Below, one piece after another: positions 32,512 to 43,264 of a DNA stretch of 48,610 nucleotides. The notes below the pieces were generated by a model. It had not been told where the DNA came from and searched no databases. It was given only the letters and a program-made list of their open reading frames with translations. A program made the translations under genes and the position numbers. Position 1 is the stretch's first letter, and every line of letters begins with the position of its first letter. Source of the DNA: Priapulus caudatus (lineage: Eukaryota; Priapulida; Priapulimorpha; Priapulimorphida; Priapulidae); contig NW_014577448.1 in the NCBI RefSeq assembly GCF_000485595.1, positions 93,603 to 142,212 of the forward strand, written 5' to 3'.

Positions 32512-35500
32512 TATATTAATTATTATTAATTATTAATTATTAATTATTATTAGGTATTATTAGCTCTTGCTACTATGTGTGCACTATATTGTGCGTGTGT
32601 GAGATTATGACTAGCAGTCTTGTCAGCATGTTGTACTTCCTTTCAATGGTAATAATTTTGTTTGCTGTACCTGTACTTCCTGAAGGAGCAGACCTACCCT
32701 GAAATTGAATGGTGTGAATACGGTTTGCACTGAGTCTGAACCAATATCTGGTTGCCGTGAAATTTCATCTTGTCATTGATCACATAAAATATATTTCTTG
32801 CAATAGGACTGATCGTGGGTAAAGTTTCTAGGTATCATCTTTTTCATTAATGACTTTTTTTCAAAATATAAAGGAAATAATGTCTTACTGAAAGGGATAT
32901 ATAATATATATATATATAATAATATCAGGAGCGTATAATGACAAATGTCATTATACGCTCCTGATAATATATATATACTTTTTTTTCTGACAAGTATATC
33001 TATCAGTATCATAAGATGCACAACTCGTTCTCATAATTATTTAAAAAAATAATAATCTGAAATGCATGTGGCCGGCTTCCTCTATTATTATGTCATGCAT
33101 TTACTGATGAACAGCGCACTCCTCATGACAAATCATACCGTTACAAAGGTAAGATCGAATGCTGCAAGGTTATACAGTCATGCCTTCTCAAACCCACCTT
33201 AACGCTGCAGCAGCACACAGCAAAATTTTACCAGAGCATCTTTCATATGCAGCATCTGTCGCTTACCCGCATCTTTTTGACACCCACAGAGTAAGCACAC
33301 TTTACAACGTCGGGCATGTACTAGTATCACATTTCCTCTTGGATACATGTGTGGCAGATGTGCAAGTTTTCATTTCTCTGAATTAGGTCGTATTAATTTC
33401 TCACCATCTGTTGCACCCTGCAGGTATAGTTTACTCTTATAGAATTTACATACATGTATTTTACCATAAAGGTCAACTCAATTATCAATGCAGATTTTAG
33501 GAAGCTGCGTTGTTATATGAGAGCAGTTTAGCGGTGTGCCCTGGTCACATGTTCTAGAAAATGATTGGGCCCTAACCGGTAATCAAATCATTCCAATTCC
33601 CACAACTCGGAGCCTGCTCTTGTACAACAGGCAGTGGTGGTGACGTGTTCCTCGTCTTTTTCATGCATAAAACGACCGTGAATCCACCAAGTTGTTGTAA
33701 GAATCAAAATTATTATTGCCAGTAGGAACACTGCACTTCGTTAACTATACTAGCACTGCTGAGTGTGTCACCTTTACCTTATCCCTAGCCCGACCAGGCT
33801 GTGTGACTAACGTCAATATACACAGGTCTCCTAACCCTAGCAAAGACCGTTTCTTGGAGCTACCTTATCCCCAGCTTGGGGCTCTTTGATGTTTGTTATT
33901 TGTCGTACTACTCATTCTACCATGGTCATGTTCCCATTACTACCTCCAACAAAACTCGTTCAACCTTTAATAGCTTCGCCCTCCAGAAGAGAGATTTGAT
34001 CATTCTATCTTGCCAACCACAAAGTGTCCCTTTTAGTAGTGCGCAGGTGATGTGCAAAATTGTCAGCCCACGTCTGTTCGACAGGTCCGAGGAAGGTGCT
34101 TGTTCAACCCTGGCCCTGCTGTGCACACTAATGGTGCGCATAGTAAAGTGCAGCGATGTCTAGTGCGATAGTCAACGAGTTCGTTGGCAAACAAAGTCGT
34201 GAGCATCGAGTGAGTCACGATGGAGTTTCATGCTTCAACGATCGAGTTATCGTCGCTATACGCGCCAAGTTCAATTGAATTTGCAGTCGTTTGCGCTACG
34301 TGTGAATGCGTACGTTTCCGTTACGTTAACTCTGGTGCTGTCCCAGATTACACGTGTAATTGTCGTTCATTTAGAATCTTGGGGGGCTGGCTTACCGGTA
34401 TTGTACAGATGCTAGTGCAATACCTCTAAGGCCGTACGCAGGAAATTTTCTGTAGGGGGGCAAAGGTACTCCCCATGCCCCCTGTGCCCTAACGTTTCGC
34501 AATTTCACATTTCTTTATTTAAATTGTAATATTTCTTTGATGATTTAAGATAACCTTTTGTCCCATTTCTATTTTATTTCTAAAAGCGTACAGTTTTTGT
34601 CCCATTAAAAGGCATACTCTGAAAATCTCTAGGGGGGCAACTGCTCCTGCTGCCCCCCTGCTGCGTACGGCCCTGCCTCTAACACGCATACGTGGCTATC
34701 AGTATCACACGTAAATATTGTGTGATATGCCGTGTTGGATTACCTGCCTTCTTATGGGGCATGTTGCTGAATGCACCTTTGTGGATAGATAACCCACTTC
34801 CTTATTGCTGTGTGGGTGGATGTGGCTCCATTGCTAGACTGCCTTTATATGGCGGGACTCTATTTGATGTACCTATTTCCTATCGTGTTTGTGCCTGCAT
34901 GTGCCTGCGTTAAGAAGTCTTTGCTTCTCAGCTTAAAATTAAGTTAACGCATCAATTTGTGCTTCTTCAGCGGAAATGCTTTGCCTGTGGCTGTCGACTC
35001 TTGTTTATATAACTAATTCCCATCTTTGATCGAATCGATGAGTACGCATACAAATATATATTTTATTTTGCATTCCGGCCATGTGTTCTTGCCTGTGGTG
35101 ACATTGCCGTTGTTGGTAGTGTTGCTCTTAACCCTAACCTCTGGGGAATACTTGCCTGGGCTTATAGGGTTTAGGTTTATTTAGCGGTGCATCAAAGGTC
35201 GCTGCATTTTCTGCGAGTGCAGGGATGTGTGTTTCGGATTTATTTTTGAAAGGGACATCGCCGACAAAAGTGATTTAGATGTGTCGTCGAGTACATCGAG
35301 ACAGTCTGTGGAGACAGCTGGTGTGGAGACAGCAGCTCACTCATGTTTCACGCACACGGGGTCACCCAGGTTACTGCGCGTACTCCATGTTTAGTTTCTT
35401 TTTTAGCGTGGGTGCGCTGTGGAATGCGCCGAAATATTTAGAATGATGCCCGGGAGAATTTTCAATCAACACTTAACTGTTGTTAAACAGTGTATCACAG

Positions 35501-38500
35501 TTTGTTCAGGCAATTTTTCTTTTGATGTGTGAAGAAGATCAGTCTGTATTCAAACGCTGTATTAATGCCGCTGCAATTGGGGTTGTTGCTAAGTACAAGC
35601 TACTACTACTACTAGTACTGTTGCTGCAATTACTGCTACCATTTGTGCTGTTGCTGCTGCTGTTGCTGGTGGGGCTGTTGTTGTTGGTGGTGGTGGTGAT
35701 TGCTCTTGTCGCACTTGCAGTTTCTGTTGACTTCTCTCACTGGCTACAGTGTGTCCAGTGAGCTTGGTTTTAGACCTCGTGGGCGATATCAGACGTCTGT
35801 GTTTGGACAGTGTATCAGTAGCAAGTGCAATGTCTCTAATTAGNNNNNNNNNNCTGGGGGACATAGACCCTATGAGCATTAGTATTACTGATACTTTTGC
35901 TGTTGCTGCTGCTGTTGCTGGTGGGGCTGTTGTTGTTGGTGGTGGTGGTGATTGCTCTTGTCGCACTTGCAGTTTCTGTTGACTTCTCTCACTGGCTACA
36001 GTGTGTCCAGTGAGCTTGGTTTTAGACCTCGTGGGCGATATCAGATGTCTGTGTTTGGACAGTGTATCAGTAGCAAGTGCAATGTCTCTAATTAGTAATT
36101 AGTATATATATATATATAATATTATATATAATTTCAGTTTGCTGAGGAAAGGTGCCAACTGCCAGGACAATAGTGGCTACACCCCCCTCCATCATGCAGC
36201 ACTCAATGGACACAAGTAAGTCGCTTGGTTTATCATAACCTATTTCAGATTGTCCTGTCTTTGTCATTTTACATCATGATTCATAGTGGTTAAATTGACT
36301 ACGTCCCGAATTTTCTATGGTAAAATTTGTAAAATGTTTGTTGCCATTTTTTTTGCATTAAAAGTAAGAACTAACTATTTGATTAGTTTAACTATCTAAC
36401 TATTGAAAGAACTAAATGTATCGTCAAATTCTTACCTGATAAGATTGTTTCTCAACTAGTTACAAATCCAAAAAACCTGGAAGATTTGATATTAGTGTTC
36501 CTGACATTGGGACACAGCTTGCTATGGGCTATGGCGTCACGAGTGTATGTTCACATCGAACAATATAGTAAAATAAGAAGTATAATGCAGCAATTTAACC
36601 ATAAAAAGTGAACAGAATTACTTATATTTTGTGAAAAAGTGGAAATTAATTTTTTATTTTTAGCTCATCTGACATAGTCAGATGCAGCTTGTAGAATCGC
36701 ATGAGCGTGCGTCCGTCTGTGCGTCCGTCCGTGTGTGTGTCCGTCCGTGCGTGCGTCCGTCAACAGTTGGGCACAAATCTAAATGGCTCGACGTACGGAT
36801 TCGAAAGTCGGGACGTGGGGGGGTAATCCGAAAACGAGTTGGGATGTCGAAGCTGGGGGTCAAAGGTCAAAGGTGAAGAGGTGTAAAAGAAGGGGGAACA
36901 TTCCATCCTTAACTTAAGGTATAGGGAGGAAATGCAGAATTGCGGCACAAATCTAAACGGCTCGACCTAGGCTTGTGATAGTCGGTGTATAGCATCATGG
37001 TAGGAAAAGCCATCACTGTGCCGAAATTGGAGGTCACAGGTCAAATGTCAATGGGGCACAGGGCAGATTTTAGACATTTTCTGAGGACATGGTCTGACGG
37101 AGCAATTGAAAAACTTTTTTGTTTCAGCGGTGACCTACCATTTTTATGGCTTTATTGAAAGGACCATGAAATGTACTTTCCGCTGACATGCGAAGAGTAA
37201 GTGTCGGATAACCTTTTGACCTTCAAGAGGAGGGTTAAACATTGATTTGTTTCTCAACTGCGTTGGCGAGTACCTGTGGTTGTGGAAAGCTCCCATTTTA
37301 CAGTGAAATTCCACACATAACTCTTACTTGAACAACGCTTACTTAGGAGATAATGAGATGACTTATATATGAGATTCTGTAGTGTACATTATGAATAGTT
37401 GGAATACAGTCACTAGCACTCAAATAATTACCCAGGAGTGAGGCTGCGGATTTCCCAGACTTAATTTTCTCATCAAATTTTGGCACCAATATAGACGCAA
37501 GTGTGTACGTTCTTGAGCTTATTCGGTCCACTAATCACTGGCCTACCTTGTACTGAAATTAGTTTACAGATATTTGCCATCGTATTGCTGTAAATTGTAA
37601 TTTTGCACGAGCTGCTCTGGTTGTATCAACCATTGAGCTATTTTGTAACGAGCCAGATGTGCCTCGCAAGGGGTTTAATGTACCTTATTACCTGACACCA
37701 TAGAACGCACGTTATCTATAGTAATAATATGGTAATTATTCGCTCCTGCTTTTTGCAATCTGTCGTCACACTGACACCTGCCATGCTTTGGCTGACCGAT
37801 GTAACGATGCCTTTGATAGCGGCCCGCCATCTATCGGAATTTTATTACACTAGTTTGAATACACTAGTGTTGTTTTTTGGGGTTAGAAATGAACGTATGT
37901 ATAGGACGTCTTGCTATGCACAAATGAATTTATCAGCAGAACACCAGACACCAGATGAGCCCTGTCGCTCTGCGGCACTTGTTTACTATTTACGGTGACG
38001 TAATCACTTTAATTAAATGTACTTCTCTACTCAGACCACTGTGATTTTGTGATTTTGACTTTGTCTCATGTTTACACGCACCTGTCTAGATGCTATATAT
38101 ATACTGTAAAGTCACTTATTTTCGTGGATCCCAATTTTTGTGGTTTCAATAAAAAACACATGTTCGTGGTTTTTTAAATTCGTGGATTGAAATAATCGTA
38201 GAACCGGCATTTGACATCTGTACATCATATTTCGTTGGGAACGTAAGTTCGTGGATTGATAGACCCACGAAATCCACGCAAATTGGTAGCCTACGAAAAA
38301 AAAAAAAGAAGGAATTTACAGTACATGTTTTTTGATATCATGCTTCTTAGTGATTTGTAAGGCATCCTGCAACCTAAAAAAACGTGTATGTTAATATGAG
38401 ACGATTAAAAATTTTAATTAAAATTGCACATGTTATCAGTGTAAGTTATCATGCTATCCTGCTCAGTTGCAGTTATAGTGACTGTGGCCAGTAGAGCTCA

Positions 38501-38929
38501 TAGGGTCTATGTCCCTTAGGGTACTGCCGGAACGTACCCTGGGTACGGTCGGGTATACCGGAACGTACCCTGGTAACTATCTGATATGGTTAGGGTTAGG
38601 GTTACCGGTTAGGGTTAGGGACTAGGCGTAGGCGACTCCCTAGACTCGTTAGTGGAGTAGGCGAGGTACGGTCCGGCATATTAGATAGTACCAGGGTTCG
38701 TTCCGGCAGTACCCTGGGGGGCATAGACCCTCTCAGCGCCAGTAGAGTAAACAGACAACGTGACCTTTGCAGAAACGTTGTCGCAGTACTATTGCAACAC
38801 GAGGCTTCAGTGAATACCAGTGACCACAAGGGGTCAGCACCTCTGCACCTGGCAGCCTGGAGCGGAAATCTTGACATTGTCAAGTTGCTGCTGATGCACG
38901 GACCCATCTTTGCGCAAGTCAGTCAGCAG
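28450..38929 (+). CDS. ANKS1: ANKS1-like adaptor, 5' part (gene span, partial)
   Basis: Three exons (107+78+157 bp) join in phase into 114 codons. The sequence starts MGKDHDLLEASRNGNVLVVE and continues through [20 protein letters not shown] to PLHLAAWSGNLDIVKLLLMH. This matches the vertebrate ANKS1A/B start ([20 protein letters not shown]…, [20 protein letters not shown]…, PLHLAAWKGD.QIVRLL). ANKS1 proteins are cytoplasmic adaptors with six ankyrin repeats, two SAM domains and a PTB domain, acting in Eph/EGF receptor trafficking. Only the N-cap and the first two repeats are here. The exon that should begin NN.NETALH… was not found before 48610. Exon 1 is shorter than in vertebrates, without the Gly-rich insert. 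Confidence 0.88.
28775..29450. mobile_element. hAT-type foldback element
   Basis: 676 bp with about 290-bp inverted arms and a short loop (about 29075-29140). Ends CACAGGCACTTGAAGCATAT and exact inverse. Flanked by CTCGCAGC at 28767-28774 and 29451-29458 (8 bp). A shortened relative with the same ends is at 43941-44028, also with an 8-bp duplication. The frames inside are products of the hairpin, with no family match. Confidence 0.9.
29551..29631 (+). repeat. Interstitial (CCCTAA)n
   Basis: About 13 units, a few being CCCTAG or CCTAAT, enclosed by the arms of the 28766-29713 element. Confidence 0.95.
29724..30279 (+). pseudogene. CR1-like reverse transcriptase C-terminal fragment
   Basis: Broken frame giving HLEYANQIWAPHLVKHIEAI, ENVQRRATKQIPGMADFSYD, VYKILTGKYDPEVSDFIKTA, then TRGHAYKIYKIRTRLNIRKY…FVHRSVDLWNKLPALVV and SVRSFEARLDKHW. 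This is the standard C-terminal block of CR1/L2-type ORF2 (LEYAN..W.P…A.ENVQRRATK.IPG…YDPEV…NVRKYSF.HRVVD.WN.LP). Several stops and frameshifts. After the final TGA a short tandem (AAATCTGTGT twice) resembles a CR1 3' tail. Confidence 0.85.
30356..30573. mobile_element. 9-bp-TSD TIR element with CCCTAA core
   Basis: 218 bp. Ends CGCTGTGGCTATATGCC and, inverted, CAGAGTGGCTATATTCCC; arms also share GCCGGGCACGGTC and GATTTCCTAAATGCC. Flanked by TTTTTATAA at 30347-30355 and 30574-30582. The core at 30418-30459 is seven CCCTAA units. It has inserted just past the 3' end of the CR1-like remnant. Confidence 0.85.
30583..31821. other. ANKS1 intron 1, no feature seen
   Basis: Unique-looking AT-rich sequence with only short frames and no recognisable repeat boundary. 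Confidence 0.5.
31831..32356. mobile_element. Long-arm foldback element with 9-bp TSD
   Basis: 526 bp with arms of about 240 bp around a loop of about 50 bp (near 32066-32118). Ends TAGCTCTAGTACTATAGCCC and, inverted, TAGCTCTAGTGCTATAGCCC. Flanked by GGTTTGATG at 31822-31830 and 32357-32365. Arm identity is high, so it is probably young. A solitary end of the same family (CCGCGGGCTATAGTACTAGA) lies at about 28655-28674. No telomere-like core. Confidence 0.88.
32385..32565 (+). repeat. (TTA)n microsatellite
   Basis: About 160 bp of ATT/TTA trinucleotides, bounded on both sides by 'GAGCTAATAATACC/GGTATTATTAGCTCTTG'-type sequence. It probably expanded inside a small AAGAGCTAATAATA hairpin element like the one near 44575. 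Confidence 0.85.
32928..32963. repeat. TCAGGAG hairpin element
   Basis: Perfect palindrome TCAGGAGCGTATAATGACA … TGTCATTATACGCTCCTGA, in a (TA)n context, with ATAATA on both sides. Confidence 0.7.
33000..34420. other. ANKS1 intron 1, no feature seen
   Basis: No recognisable gene, repeat or element boundary. The short frames at 33.9-34.4 kb have no family resemblance. Confidence 0.5.
34430..34675. mobile_element. hAT-like MITE
   Basis: 246 bp. Ends GGCCGTACGCAGGAAATT and, inverted, CAGGGCCGTACGCAGCAGGG; both ends also carry AGGGGGGCAA. CCTCTAA flanks it on both sides (34423-34429, 34676-34682). The left tip has lost the CAG of the CAGGG end. No transposase. Confidence 0.7.
35646..35843. repeat. 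198-bp duplicate, copy 1
   Basis: Matches 35898-36095 at a constant offset of 252 with one substitution seen (CAGACG against CAGATG). It begins in a TTGCTG/GGTGGT simple repeat and ends at the N gap. Confidence 0.88.
35844..35853. other. Assembly gap (10 N)
   Basis: Nominal gap between the two copies of the 198-bp duplicate, same style as at 22315-22324. Confidence 1.
35854..35877. mobile_element. Right end of the GCTCATAGGGTCTATG element, truncated by gap
   Basis: CTGGGGGACATAGACCCTAT then GAGC is the inverse of the left end of the complete element at 38496-38737. The rest of this copy presumably lies in the gap. Confidence 0.75.
35898..36095. repeat. 198-bp duplicate, copy 2
   Basis: Second copy of 35646-35843; it continues into the (TA)n just before ANKS1 exon 2. 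Confidence 0.88.
36138..36215 (+). CDS. ANKS1: ANKS1-like exon 2
   Basis: 78 bp between (TA)n-TTTCAG and GTAAGT. The first base completes the Ser codon from exon 1; then [20 protein letters not shown] and ALNGH follow, leaving AA for a split Lys. This is the first ankyrin repeat helix-turn ([13 protein letters not shown] is identical to vertebrate ANKS1). Confidence 0.9.
38104..38321. mobile_element. TA-flanked MITE (CTGTAAA ends)
   Basis: 218 bp with ends CTGTAAAGTCACTTATTTTC and, inverted, CTGTAAATTCCTTC, flanked by TA on both sides. Contains repeated TTCGTGGATT motifs. TA duplication fits Tc1/mariner-type non-autonomous elements. Confidence 0.75.
38496..38737. mobile_element. 9-bp-TSD TIR element with TTAGGG core
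   Basis: 242 bp. Ends GCTCATAGGGTCTATGTCCC and, inverted, GCTGAGAGGGTCTATGCCCC; arms continue with AGGGTACTGCCGGAACG. Flanked by GCCAGTAGA at 38487-38495 and 38738-38746. Core TTAGGG units at about 38587-38622. It stops 35 bp upstream of ANKS1 exon 3, inside the zone where the branch point and pyrimidine tract should lie. A truncated relative is at 35854-35877. Confidence 0.87.
38773..38929 (+). CDS. ANKS1: ANKS1-like exon 3
   Basis: 157 bp between CTTTGCAG and GTAAGT. The first base completes Lys; then NVVAVLLQHEASVNTSDHKG, SAPLHLAAWSGNLDIVKLLL and MHGPIFAQVSQQ follow. Covers the second half of ankyrin repeat 1 and repeat 2, ending in phase 0 exactly where vertebrate ANKS1 continues with the NN.NETALH repeat. 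Confidence 0.92.
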
Positions 38930-39927
38930 GTAAGTCGTGCTGCCGTTTGTATACTGACCCACAAACTTCACACGTCCGTGTTATAGTCTCAGCAGTGGTA
39001 GCCCGTTCCGGTGGTGGTAACCACCACGTAGCTCTTCCTAGCGTGCAATGACATATTGTGAATTAATCCTGAAGTGATGTGATTTATGGGAGACTGCGTG
39101 GCTTTGATGCAGTGCATGTGGACGAGCATGTAATAAATTGAGGATTAGATCTATTACCAATGACACGGTGAGCACATGTGGTCACAGAAAAAAAACAGTA
39201 GGTACGGGGAAGGCCTGTATGCTAAATATATATATAGGAAGAGGCCTCACGTAGTGGTGATGTTATTGAAATGTAACTGTAAACCGAGCGATATCTACTG
39301 TACAGAAATAATCAGGCCACATGTATTTACCTTGGCATGATGCAACTTATAGGTAATAGCCTACGTTCTCATTATTTGTCGATTGTATTTTATTTCCACT
39401 TGCTTTTATTTCGCTATGCATTATTTCAATGCATCACTTATTAACGGGAAAATGTCTGTGTACCTTATCTACTGGGAAAGAGCCACATTGCTAGTATGTT
39501 TTTTTTTCTATAAAATAAGTATAAATGTACCTATTGTAAAGTTACTTTAATAATATAAACGACAGTAGTATTTGGCACAGAGAAAGTTTGTCACATAAAT
39601 AGTTATCAATAGTAGATGATTTGGTGCAAACATAGGATATGCAGATTATGCACATCTTTGTACACGTAATCAGATTAGTAAAATGCATGGCCATTAGCCG
39701 TTTTCTCATGTTGCATTTCATTTTGGCATCAGCTGGAAGAAATAACTAGAAATAGTTCCGTTAAATGATAATTCAAAAGTGAATTTTGTATATTAAATTA
39801 CAACTGGTAAATTGTAGTGACAACATCTAAATTCTATGGCGGTATTAAAACGAGATGTAACTAATATTGGACGTGTTTAGGGACCGTGTGACACGTTTTC
39901 CGTTTTATTTACGCTGTGTGGCTACAT

Positions 39928-40251
39928 CAGGATGCGAAATTAACGGGAGTCCGGAGTCAAATACTCCCTGATTTACTGTCGGACTCCCTGATTTGACATA
40001 TGCAGGAGTCCGTGTGACTCCCTGAAAATTCTGCCATACTAACTAGTTCGTTCCGGAGCACGGCCTCGCTGAATTACTGTATTTATTCTGCTAATGTCCT
40101 AACGAAAATTTGGCAGACGTTTGAATCTTAAAAATAAGCACATGCGTTATTGTTAATATCTTTAGTTTTAAACCTTAGACTGCGGACTCCCTCTTTTTGA
40201 GGGTAGGGAGTCCGTTGGACTCCCTTGTTCAAAAGTTAATTTCTACCCCTG
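39928..40251. mobile_element. GAGTCC-family TIR element
   Basis: 324 bp, the cleanest copy. Ends CAGGATGCGAAATTAACGGG and, inverted, CAGGGGTAGAAATTAAC. CTACAT flanks it at 39922-39927 and 40252-40257. The CAGG-type ends suggest hAT, though only 6 bp of duplication can be seen. Confidence 0.75.
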
Positions 40252-41168
40252 CTACATGCTTCAATCTGTCTAGCTAGTTACGCATGTATCTTAATGATAA
40301 TTGGCATCGAGATTCTTCGGTTAATTATTAAACGTAATTCTCGTGAGAATTTCGTCGACACGCGCAGTACATTTTTATTCTGTCGGGTGTGCAGTTACTG
40401 AAGCTGGCAATGCTCGTCTTCATTCTCGCGTAGAAGCAAAATCCCGTTTCCAGAGCAACGTCCTGTTTTAGGTTTCAGTGTCTAATGGTTTCGGTGGGAG
40501 AAATGCGAGCTTCCCGCCCTTTCATGTTTGCCTGCCAAGCTGTTTGTGGAATGTTTTGTTTTAGCATTGCGTCTACATGGTATGTTCGTTAACGTTACTT
40601 TATCAATTGTGCCAGGCTGCCAGCTAATGGGAGGGAGGTGCTTCACTCCAGTGGCACAGATATTTTAGGCTAAATCACAGAGTGTCAGACCTCCTCGCTG
40701 CATAGGCATGAGACCTATTCCGCCACAGCTTTGTTTATTCAGATAATTATCAATGCATACACTACAAACGATATGTAAATATGTGGCTTCGTAACTTTCA
40801 AGGTTGTATACACACAGAAAAATCACCAGCACATGTATCTATATTTACATTGTGGTCCTTGTCCATTTGTAGCAATCCTAACAATATCACACAAATTCCT
40901 TTACAACCTTTGGATGCGACTTTCTTTATCAACCTTACACTATAATTACAAAATATTTAGACAATACTGGGTAAATCTTTATAGTGCAGCTTTCATCATA
41001 CGATAAGGAACTGCATATATACACTAGCGATAGTAAAATGCATTTTCCTCTGTCGTTTTAATCTTTCCCATTAATTTTTTTTCAAACTTTATCTTCGACT
41101 ATGATAAATATTCCCAACAGCGTGGTATATACGGAGACATATCCCCCCATAACGTCAATAATCAGACA

Positions 41169-41417
41169 ACGCAGCGGTTACGTTTTCCTGGACACTGCAT
41201 TCGCACAACCAGTCAACCTATCTCCCATTTGATCTTTTGGACACCTCCTGGTGGGAAAGTAAACAGAGGCAGAAGACCACTTCAATACCTTGACACCGTC
41301 AGGAGTGATATTGGCCTCGAACCAACAGAGATCCACCAACTCATGAAAGACAGGAAAGCCTGTACCCAGCACGTTGTTAATGCTCCCTCTTCCATTCCGT
41401 TCACGGATGACGGATGA
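41169..41417 (+). pseudogene. Non-LTR retrotransposon C-terminal tail
   Basis: Open segment encoding RLRFPGHCIRTTSQPISHLI, FWTPPGGKVNRGRRPLQYLD and TVRSDIGLEPTEIHQLMKDR, ending …DDG and TGA. The pattern R.RF.GH..R…W.P..G…RGRP…D….D.GL…E……DR is the usual C-terminus of endonuclease-type non-LTR elements. It is followed at once by a (ATG)n microsatellite (to about 41430), as many such elements end. The 5' part is missing. Confidence 0.75.
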
Positions 41418-41642
41418 TGATGATGATGCTGATAAAGCTCTGTTACACCTCCGTGTAGTGGCAGGGATCCAGGTCTTATTTGACTAATAGATAAAAAACA
41501 GCGTTTCCCAACCTTAGTTTGAAGGGCGTTCTCTAACCGGCCTTGGCTTTGTACCTGTTGACGTTCAAAAGTTAACGTATGTCGTAGGCATGGGGCTGTG
41601 ATTATGTAGAATTTTAAGACCCTGGGTTACCCTTAAGTTAGT

Positions 41643-41876
41643 TACCTCCGCCCACGGAGTGGAGGAGGTTATGTGATCGCTCTCGTGTAGTGTGTTCGTG
41701 TGTTAGTCCGTTCGTGTGTTAGTGTGTTCGCGCGATCGATATTAGCGCGTCGAGTCAACAGCAGGCCAGTCAGTCAGCAGCAGCCAGCAGCGAGCGGCGA
41801 GCCAGCTCGTAACACATACATGTTACATTCTGGCGGAGGTATGCACTCTCCGTGAGTGCCCTCTGTCTAGTTGTAT
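41643..41876. mobile_element. GGCGGAGGT-type repeat
   Basis: Starts ACCTCCGCCCACGGAGTGGA followed by GGAGGTTATGTGATCGC, then GTGTGTTCGTGTGTTAG repeats; near the end GGCGGAGGTATGCACTCTCC. The ACCTCCGCC/GGCGGAGGT ends are inverted. Boundaries are uncertain and there is no protein. Confidence 0.45.
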
Positions 41877-42454
41877 TAGTATTTACTCCGCTGCAACCCA
41901 ATTAACAGACACTCAAACACACGTGATGAACTCCGTAACTATCTATGGTCAGCCCTAGACCCCCCCAGATTTATAGCTCATTCTATTTTCGCACACCTGT
42001 AACTTGGTTCTTGTTTAAAAAAAAAATCATGTTATTCTATATGTGCAGAGGAAAGAAGGAAAGGTTTAAGTTATCGATGTTGTTTTTCTAATTTTAGGGA
42101 TGTAATTATTAGGGACGCATGATTATCAAGGACGATTCCTTAATCGTATTTAGGTTGCAGGGGTTGTTGCGATTTTACTGCCACAGTGGCGATTACCATG
42201 GTGACGAACAGTATTAATAAGGATTGCACCCCTGGCTTACTGAACGTCGAAACTCATTCCGCGTCTGAGATAGATTGAAGAGTCGGGTGTCGATATGCGA
42301 AAAAAAAATCTTTCAGGTGATAAGCAGCGAGGGGTGGAGAGGCAGGAGGGCAAGAGGAGGAGGAGGAGGATGATTAGCACGGCTGCTATTTCTGGCAATT
42401 AGGGAATACAGTAAACTATAGTGGAGCAGCAGAGAGGAGCATGGTCGGTCGGTG

Positions 42455-42467
42455 CCGAGTAGAGAGA

Positions 42468-42521
<54 letters not shown>

Positions 42522-42606
42522 GAGAGAGAGAGAGAGAGGAGAGGGGAGACAGAAGGAGAGGGAAGCAGAAGAGAGAAGGGAGAGGCAGAAGAGAGAGAGA
42601 GAGAGC

Positions 42607-42659
<53 letters not shown>

Positions 42660-42710
42660 GAGAGAGAGAGAAGATAGTGCGATGAGAAGAGAAAGTTATA
42701 TGAGAGATGG

Positions 42711-42759
<49 letters not shown>

Positions 42760-42863
42760 AGAGGGAGAGAGAAGAGAGAGAGTGCGAGAGAGAGAAAGTG
42801 GCGAGAGAGAGAGAGAGAGAGGGAGAGAGAGAGAGAGAGAGAGAGAGTGCGAGAGAGAGAAAG

Positions 42864-42908
<45 letters not shown>
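42455..42908 (+). repeat. (GA)n tract
   Basis: About 450 bp of interrupted GA dinucleotide. Open frames on both strands are artefacts. Confidence 0.96.
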
Positions 42909-42911
<3 letters not shown>

Positions 42912-43264
42912 CACAGTGGCAGTGCACTCGCGTATTTGCTTACTAGTTGCTACTTACTTGCTATACCGCTCGCGCGTGTATCGAGAATGGAGATATCGAT
43001 GGGAAAGTACCGCAGTAACAAGCGTTTGCCTGCCCGTCTGCTTGTGGATATATGCCTAGGCCTGACGAATGTGCATGATAAAAGGTCTCTGTCTATTCAG
43101 TACGTGTAGGCCGTGTTTACATACCGGGGTCGCGATATGATATTTGTTGATGCGGACGGGCATCTATGGCGGTTGACCGCAGTGTGCTGCACGCGCGGGA
43201 AGGTATATCGAGCAATTTGCTCGCGAGTTCGCAGAGAGGTTGGCGGGCGCACGCCATTGCTTCC

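Larger units (their letters stand above)
28557..36137 (+). other. ANKS1 intron 1
   Basis: 7.6-kb intron, GTGCGT…TTTCAG. It holds the nested transposons at 28.77-29.71 kb, a CR1-like remnant, two further 9-bp-TSD elements, a (TTA)n run, a TCAGGAG hairpin, a hAT-like element and a 10-N gap with a local duplication. The parts at 30.6-31.8 and 33.0-34.4 kb look unique, with no coding evidence. Confidence 0.8.
36216..38772 (+). other. ANKS1 intron 2
   Basis: 2.6 kb. It contains a TTTTAGCTCATCTGA/GTCAGATG hairpin start with a GTCC(G) run (about 36658-36765), a TA-flanked MITE (38104-38321) and the telomere-core element (38496-38737). Otherwise it is AT-rich and non-coding. Confidence 0.75.
38930..42440. 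other. Presumed ANKS1 intron 3, mostly featureless
   Basis: Apart from the elements listed within it, nothing in 38.93-42.44 kb looks coding. If the next ANKS1 exon lies beyond 48610, this intron exceeds 9.6 kb. Confidence 0.5.

Noticed and set aside
34220-34429. 69- and 61-residue frames at 34.2-34.4 kb
   Set aside because: No domain, no splice context, and in the middle of ANKS1 intron 1.
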